From Nanobdellati archaeon (lineage in GTDB: Archaea > EX4484-52 > WAPT01), in contig WAPT01000016.1 in the NCBI GenBank assembly GCA_015520605.1, positions 1 through 52,322 of the forward strand: a stretch of DNA of 52,322 nucleotides, written 5' to 3'. The position numbers were made by a program, and so were the translations under genes. The notes beneath the pieces are model-generated. The model saw only the letters and a program-made list of their open reading frames with translations. It was not told the origin of the DNA and searched no databases. This document shows positions 47,682 to 52,322 of the stretch, one piece after another; the first letter of the stretch is position 1, and every line of letters begins with the position of its first letter.

Positions 47682-49166
47682 ATGATGAAAGAAGAATACA
47701 AATTACCTATTTATCTGCAAGGAAAATTGGAGGAAAGCGATACCACCCATCTTATCGCGGAGCTGGATGGAAGAAAAGTTATTTCATGTATACCCTCTCC
47801 AGAAGATGTTTATAATGCAGTTCTTCGTTTAAAAGATGTGTCAAGAACTCTGGAAGACAGATACACTATACGTGAACTTGCAGAGATATTAGATGGTGCG
47901 AGAGATGCTTTCTTTGGCACCGACAGGTATGCAGATACAGTTTCGATACTCGAGATAACAACAGGCAGATCTCGAGAAGTTGTTAAAGAAGATCTTAACA
48001 AACTAGAGGAGTTTATGGATAAACACTACCTCCAGGCAATGATTAAAGATGCTGAGGGAGGATACAGAGGTATATTTGATAGACCTGTCTCCAAAATAAT
48101 GGATCTTGTCTATAAACGACGAAAACCATTAGGGGTTGTGTTTCATCATCTTGCAGGGAACTCGCCCATGGTCACAACTAGTGTGGTCATTGGAGTTTTA
48201 ACCAAAAATGCCAACCTCGTAAAGACAGGTAGCGGGGATCCTGCGACTAGTGTTTATTTGGCCGATGCGATAAATGATGTGGATGAAAAAGTAGGCGAAA
48301 CGATTGCTGTGTTTTATTGGCCTGCAACGATCGATGGTGAATTAAATGAGATATATTACAGAATATTTCCAGAAACTCCAGCAGAGGTTTTGATAGACGG
48401 CGTTGCCTGTTGGGGTGGTGAAACTTCAATAAACACAATAAAGAAATTAGCAAACGCATCCGGAGTCAAGATAATAGAGCACGGGCCAAAATACAGTATT
48501 GACATAATGTTTGATGTTCCAGCTGAAGATTCTATTTACAGAAATTTACTTAGAGATTCTATCGTGTCCCATGACCAAAACGCATGTATAAGCACCAGAG
48601 TCATCTTCGTCAAGGGTGATGGTAAAAAGGTGGCTGAGAATATAGCCCGTTATTTTGAGAAGATAAAAGAGGAGTACCCAAACACCTCCTCAACAGTAGG
48701 AGAAGTCATAGGGAAAAGGATAGTTTATTTGAAAAGAGAAGGTGCAAAAATATACACACCTCCAAAGAACAGTCCAGATTGGACAGTGGTCTATTTACCT
48801 AAAAATACAGAATTAACCCTAAATGATATTGACGCTTGTATGAACAGGTTTCTTGTAGTTAAGGAAATAGAGTCTTTGGATGATATAAGTGAGTTTATAA
48901 GAAGAAATAATCTGGAAAGATATATGCAAGTAGCAGGGATTTATCCAGATACCTATCTTTCAAATCCTGAGGTTACCGAAAGACTCTGGAATTTGGGTTT
49001 TTCGAAACTATCTAAGATAGGCGAGCATCAGATTTTCTATCCAGGGGCATCCCATGACGATGTTGTTCCTTTGCTGGAATTCACACGATATGTAACCGCA
49101 GATAAACATAACCTAGTAACGAAAACGCTTAAGAGACTATATGGATTGGTATCAAGAAACAGATAA
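47682..49166 (+). CDS. LuxC-like acyl-CoA/acyl-protein reductase (ALDH superfamily)
   Basis: FHHLAGNSPMVTTSVVIGVLTKNANLVKTGSGDPATS, catalytic-Cys region SHDQNACISTRVIFVKG. Confidence 0.88.
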   Translation: MMKEEYKLPIYLQGKLEESDTTHLIAELDGRKVISCIPSPEDVYNAVLRLKDVSRTLEDRYTIRELAEILDGARDAFFGTDRYADTVSILEITTGRSREVVKEDLNKLEEFMDKHYLQAMIKDAEGGYRGIFDRPVSKIMDLVYKRRKPLGVVFHHLAGNSPMVTTSVVIGVLTKNANLVKTGSGDPATSVYLADAINDVDEKVGETIAVFYWPATIDGELNEIYYRIFPETPAEVLIDGVACWGGETSINTIKKLANASGVKIIEHGPKYSIDIMFDVPAEDSIYRNLLRDSIVSHDQNACISTRVIFVKGDGKKVAENIARYFEKIKEEYPNTSSTVGEVIGKRIVYLKREGAKIYTPPKNSPDWTVVYLPKNTELTLNDIDACMNRFLVVKEIESLDDISEFIRRNNLERYMQVAGIYPDTYLSNPEVTERLWNLGFSKLSKIGEHQIFYPGASHDDVVPLLEFTRYVTADKHNLVTKTLKRLYGLVSRNR

Positions 49167-49583
49167 AATCAGGATTATAGTACATGATTGATACCACAAC
49201 CAACAAAACTTCTCAACAATCCCGATTTTCTGTTCTAATCACATGTGTTGAGTAAATAACCACCTCCATAACGGCATAAATCTTATTCTCCTACCATCCA
49301 TTCTCTACCTGTTCTCACAACCTCAAGTTAACATCATCAAATCTCTCCATTTCAAAACATGTAATCCATAAAATCACACAAGATCTATCTATTCAAAAAA
49401 CAAAACCCGGCAATCATAAAAGCAACTTATCAGCGCTTCCGAATGAAAAATACTTGGCATTCTTAGGATAGCTATATTCTGTTAAAAAAGACGAATATCA
49501 CGTCTGAGCTTTTAGAAGCTTCTTCTTTTACTTTCGCGATTACCTCTCCAAGTAAACAGTTACAAAATTACTTGAAGGGATGG

Positions 49584-49714
49584 TGGGGGCGCAGGGAATC
49601 GAACCCTGGTCAGTGGGTGTCCCCTCAAAAGCACACCCACGTGCTAATCATCCTTGCGTCATCGCTCCAGACTCCGATCTGGAGCCCACCGTGATACCAC
49701 TACACCACGCCCCC
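49584..49714 (-). tRNA. tRNA-Trp (CCA anticodon) with 60-nt intron at 49619..49678
   Basis: GGGGGCG/CGCCCCC acceptor; anticodon loop CTCCAG|intron|A; bulge-helix-bulge CTCC-AGA / GGGG-ACA at position 37/38. Confidence 0.93.
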
Positions 49715-49809
49715 ACCAGAACAACGATTTTATTTATTCTGATGGAGGTTTTTAAAGTTTAGCGAAAGTTGTAGAAACACGTTTAAAAGTTAAGTCCACT
49801 TTTTCTTTC

Positions 49810-50145
49810 ATGCCACTGACCTTTAATGAGTACCAGAAAGAGAGTAGAAAGACGGCAGTTTACCCAAACGCTGGCAGTAACTTCATTTATCCTGCTCTCG
49901 GGCTTGGAGGAGAAGCAGGAGAAGTTCTGGAAAAAATAAAGAGGATAATAAGGGATAAAAACGGTGTTGTTGATGATGAGATGAAGGAGAAAATAGCTAA
50001 GGAGCTGGGAGATGTGCTCTGGTATGTTGCTCAGCTCTGTACAGAGCTCAATCTGAGCATGGAGGATGTTGCAAGGAAAAATCTCGAAAAACTCTTCTCC
50101 AGAAAGGAGCGGGGAGTTCTGCAAGGAGAAGGGGATGATAGATAG
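49810..50145 (+). CDS. MazG-like nucleotide pyrophosphohydrolase
   Basis: LGLGGEAGEVLEKIKR...KELGDVLWYVAQL. Confidence 0.93.
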   Translation: MPLTFNEYQKESRKTAVYPNAGSNFIYPALGLGGEAGEVLEKIKRIIRDKNGVVDDEMKEKIAKELGDVLWYVAQLCTELNLSMEDVARKNLEKLFSRKERGVLQGEGDDR

Positions 50146-50289
50146 CTAGCAAAATATTTATAAAATTATAACACCGTTATTGAAGAGCATGGAGGTAAAG
50201 GGTGGCGCTGTTTGTCCCTGATTCTGAGAATTATAAATTAGAAGTTACCGCTCTCCTTTCTGGGAAATTGTGCATAGAAGGTGATAATT

Positions 50290-51219
50290 ATGAGGATTGC
50301 TAACAATACCCTTGAACTGATAGGAAATACACCTATGGTCAAGCTGAGGGTTGAAAACGTAAAGGGAGAGATATGGGCTAAGCTTGAAGGTATGAATCCT
50401 GGAGGCTCGGTTAAGGACAGAGCAGCGCTTTATATGATAAAGGATGCTGAAAGAAAGGGCCTCATATCTAAAGATAAGATAATCGTTGAATCCACCTCGG
50501 GGAACACTGGCATAGGGTTGGCTGTGGTCGCGGCCATAAAGGGATACAGAGTTCTCGTTGCCATGCCAGAATCCGTCTCGATAGAAAGAAGAAAGATTCT
50601 TATGGCGCTTGGATGTGAGATTGTGTTAACCCCTGCAGAGAAAGGAACAGATGGTGCTTTCGAGTACGTAAAAAAGCTTGTTGAGAAAATGCCCGACAAG
50701 TTTGTGTGGCTTGATCAGTATTCAAATGAAGCCAACGTCAGAGCGCATTATGAGACCACCGCTCCAGAAATCTGGGAGCAAATGAACGGTAGCATAACCC
50801 ACCTCGTTGCCGGGATAGGGACTGGAGGCACGATAACAGGAATAGGGAGATTTCTAAAAGAAAAAAACCCGAGCATTAGGATCATAGGGGTTGAGCCCGA
50901 TGAAAATTCCGATATACAGGGGTTGAGGAATCTCAAGAAACGTTTCAAGCCATCCATTTTGGATAAAAGAATAATGGATGAGATTGTATATGTTAATGAA
51001 GAGGAAGCCCTTAAGGCAGCGAGATATCTGGCAAGAACAAACGGACTTCTTGTTGGAATGTCGAGCGGTGCGGCTTTTCATGTTGCAAGAAGAATAGCCC
51101 AAAAGGAGATTTGCAGAATAGCTGTTATATTTCCCGACATGGGATTCAAATATCTGAGCACTAGAATGTTTGATATGAAAGCTTTGCTTGGGTGTGCAAA
51201 GTATTTGGAGGAAGCTTAA
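50290..51219 (+). CDS. cysK: Cysteine synthase family PLP enzyme
   Basis: IGNTPMVKL, GSVKDRAALYMI, STSGNTGIGLA, GIGTGGTITGIGRFLKEKNP; ORF track start 50281. Confidence 0.94.
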   Translation: MRIANNTLELIGNTPMVKLRVENVKGEIWAKLEGMNPGGSVKDRAALYMIKDAERKGLISKDKIIVESTSGNTGIGLAVVAAIKGYRVLVAMPESVSIERRKILMALGCEIVLTPAEKGTDGAFEYVKKLVEKMPDKFVWLDQYSNEANVRAHYETTAPEIWEQMNGSITHLVAGIGTGGTITGIGRFLKEKNPSIRIIGVEPDENSDIQGLRNLKKRFKPSILDKRIMDEIVYVNEEEALKAARYLARTNGLLVGMSSGAAFHVARRIAQKEICRIAVIFPDMGFKYLSTRMFDMKALLGCAKYLEEA

Positions 51220-51231
51220 AAATATATAGGT

Positions 51232-51768
51232 TTGCTGCCATCATTCAGATGTATGGAAGTTAAGGATGCCATTTTTGGAAGGAGGAGCATAAGAAAGTAC
51301 CAGCCAAAAGATGTTGAAGATGAAAAGATACGTGAAATTCTGGAAGCTGCGATATGGGCTCCTTCCGCAGGCAATACCCAAACATGGCGTTTCTATGTTG
51401 TTAAAAACCCCGAGATAAGAGAAAAGCTCATGCGGGCTTCCTACATGCAGAAGCAAATAACCGAAGCTCCGGTTTCCATAGTTGTTACCTTTGATATGGA
51501 CGAAATGGATAAGTTTTACGGGAGAAGGGGCGTTGAGCTTTACGGTATTCAGGATACCGCGGCTGCCATTCAGAACATGCTTCTGAGGGCTTACGATCTT
51601 GGACTTGGCACCTGCTGGATAGGTGCTTTTGATGACGGGGAAGTTTCGTCCATCCTGAAAATCCCCGCTACGGAAAGGCCGGTTGCCATAATAACCGCGG
51701 GTTATCCGGCAGAAAATCCCAGCTCAACAAGAAAGCCCCTGAAAGATGTTGTCAGATTTGTTGAATGA
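51232..51768 (+). CDS. Nitroreductase family protein
   Basis: RRSIRKYQPKDV...AAIWAPSAGNTQTWRFYVV...AYDLGLGTCWIGAF; likely start MEVKDAIFGRRS at 51250. Confidence 0.95.
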   Translation: MLPSFRCMEVKDAIFGRRSIRKYQPKDVEDEKIREILEAAIWAPSAGNTQTWRFYVVKNPEIREKLMRASYMQKQITEAPVSIVVTFDMDEMDKFYGRRGVELYGIQDTAAAIQNMLLRAYDLGLGTCWIGAFDDGEVSSILKIPATERPVAIITAGYPAENPSSTRKPLKDVVRFVE

Positions 51769-51875
51769 ATCACATGGAGAAAATGTTTAGTTTTGTTCTC
51801 AAGATACCGAGATGACAAGGTTTAAATATTTTGTCACAGCAATCTCTACTGGGACGGTCCCCGCGGTTGATAGAG

Positions 51876-52322
51876 ATGGCCCCGAAGAAACTTGGATTTA
51901 GGTTTAATGCTAAGCATATCATACTATTCTCGTTGTCCACTCTCGTTTTCAGCCTTCTCTTTTTTCTGTCACTTGCTTCAACAGCTTGGTGGAATCCCTC
52001 CTGGGAGTACGTCAGGAAAATTACCGTGACGGAAAGAAGCGGAACAGACCTGTATGAATACCAGATAAAGGTCGTGCTGGACACGGCAAGCCTCATCTCT
52101 GCAGGGAAGATGAGGAGTGATTGTGGGGACATAAGATTCATATGGCATAATCAGACTTCTGGCGAAGATTTGGAACTCCCCTATTACATGGAGGAGGGGA
52201 CGTGCAACACCACCAACACGACGGTGTGGGTGAAGGTGCCGTATATCCCTGCTGGAGGGACGACGACCGTTTACATGTATTATGGCAACCCCGCTGCAAC
52301 GAGCGAGAGCAGCATGGAAAAA
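51876..52322 (+). CDS. Secreted DUF2341-like protein, truncated by the right edge
   Basis: N-terminal signal/TM segment, then AWWNPSWEYVRKITV...DIRFIWHNQTSGEDLELPYYMEEG...VWVKVPYIPAGGTTTVYMYYGNPAATS. Confidence 0.85.
   Translation, partial: MAPKKLGFRFNAKHIILFSLSTLVFSLLFFLSLASTAWWNPSWEYVRKITVTERSGTDLYEYQIKVVLDTASLISAGKMRSDCGDIRFIWHNQTSGEDLELPYYMEEGTCNTTNTTVWVKVPYIPAGGTTTVYMYYGNPAATSESSMEK

Noticed and set aside
43982-49166. True bacterial-type lux bioluminescence operon
   Set aside because: No luxA/luxB luciferase or luxD-like genes present; only LuxE- and LuxC-like enzymes.
43119-49714. att-site duplication of a tRNA 3' end flanking the AT-rich segment
   Set aside because: I could not find a second copy of the tRNA-Trp or tRNA-Gly 3' end in the interval.
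1-52322. CRISPR array, cas genes, transposase, integrase or restriction system
   Set aside because: No regularly spaced direct repeats and no recognisable cas, transposase, integrase or restriction ORFs were seen.

Overview
Archaeal chromosomal window: TFB, eS1, eL21, RpoF, Pus10, Trm1, TrmI, KsgA, a HerA-like ATPase and an intron-containing tRNA. It is gene-dense on both strands, with recognisable housekeeping, tRNA/rRNA-modification and DNA-repair genes and several accessory patches. Main points: (1) a visibly AT-rich segment between a tRNA-Gly and a tRNA-Trp gene carries wHTH, unknown, V4R-domain, FIST sensor, LuxE-like acyl-protein synthetase/ligase and LuxC-like acyl-CoA reductase genes, with an operator-like palindrome before the FIST gene; it is the best candidate for an undescribed system. 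(2) A cluster at 18.7-25.3 kb has a Toprim protein, a nucleotidyltransferase-domain protein, a TIM-barrel protein split by a coiled coil, a coiled-coil protein and a pair of diverged paralogs. (3) Ribosomal protein eS1 appears to start at a CTG codon, so the supplied ORF is 50 codons short. (4) A GC-rich double hairpin at 26.58-26.65 kb has mutually exclusive pairings and may be a structured RNA. (5) The tRNA-Trp intron contains perfect antisense copies of both sides of the anticodon arm. (6) Other items include an extra AEP-primase-like protein, a secreted Cys-repeat protein, and small ORFs missed by the track (a desulforedoxin-like protein among them). All calls come from reading sequence and motifs; no database searches were run.
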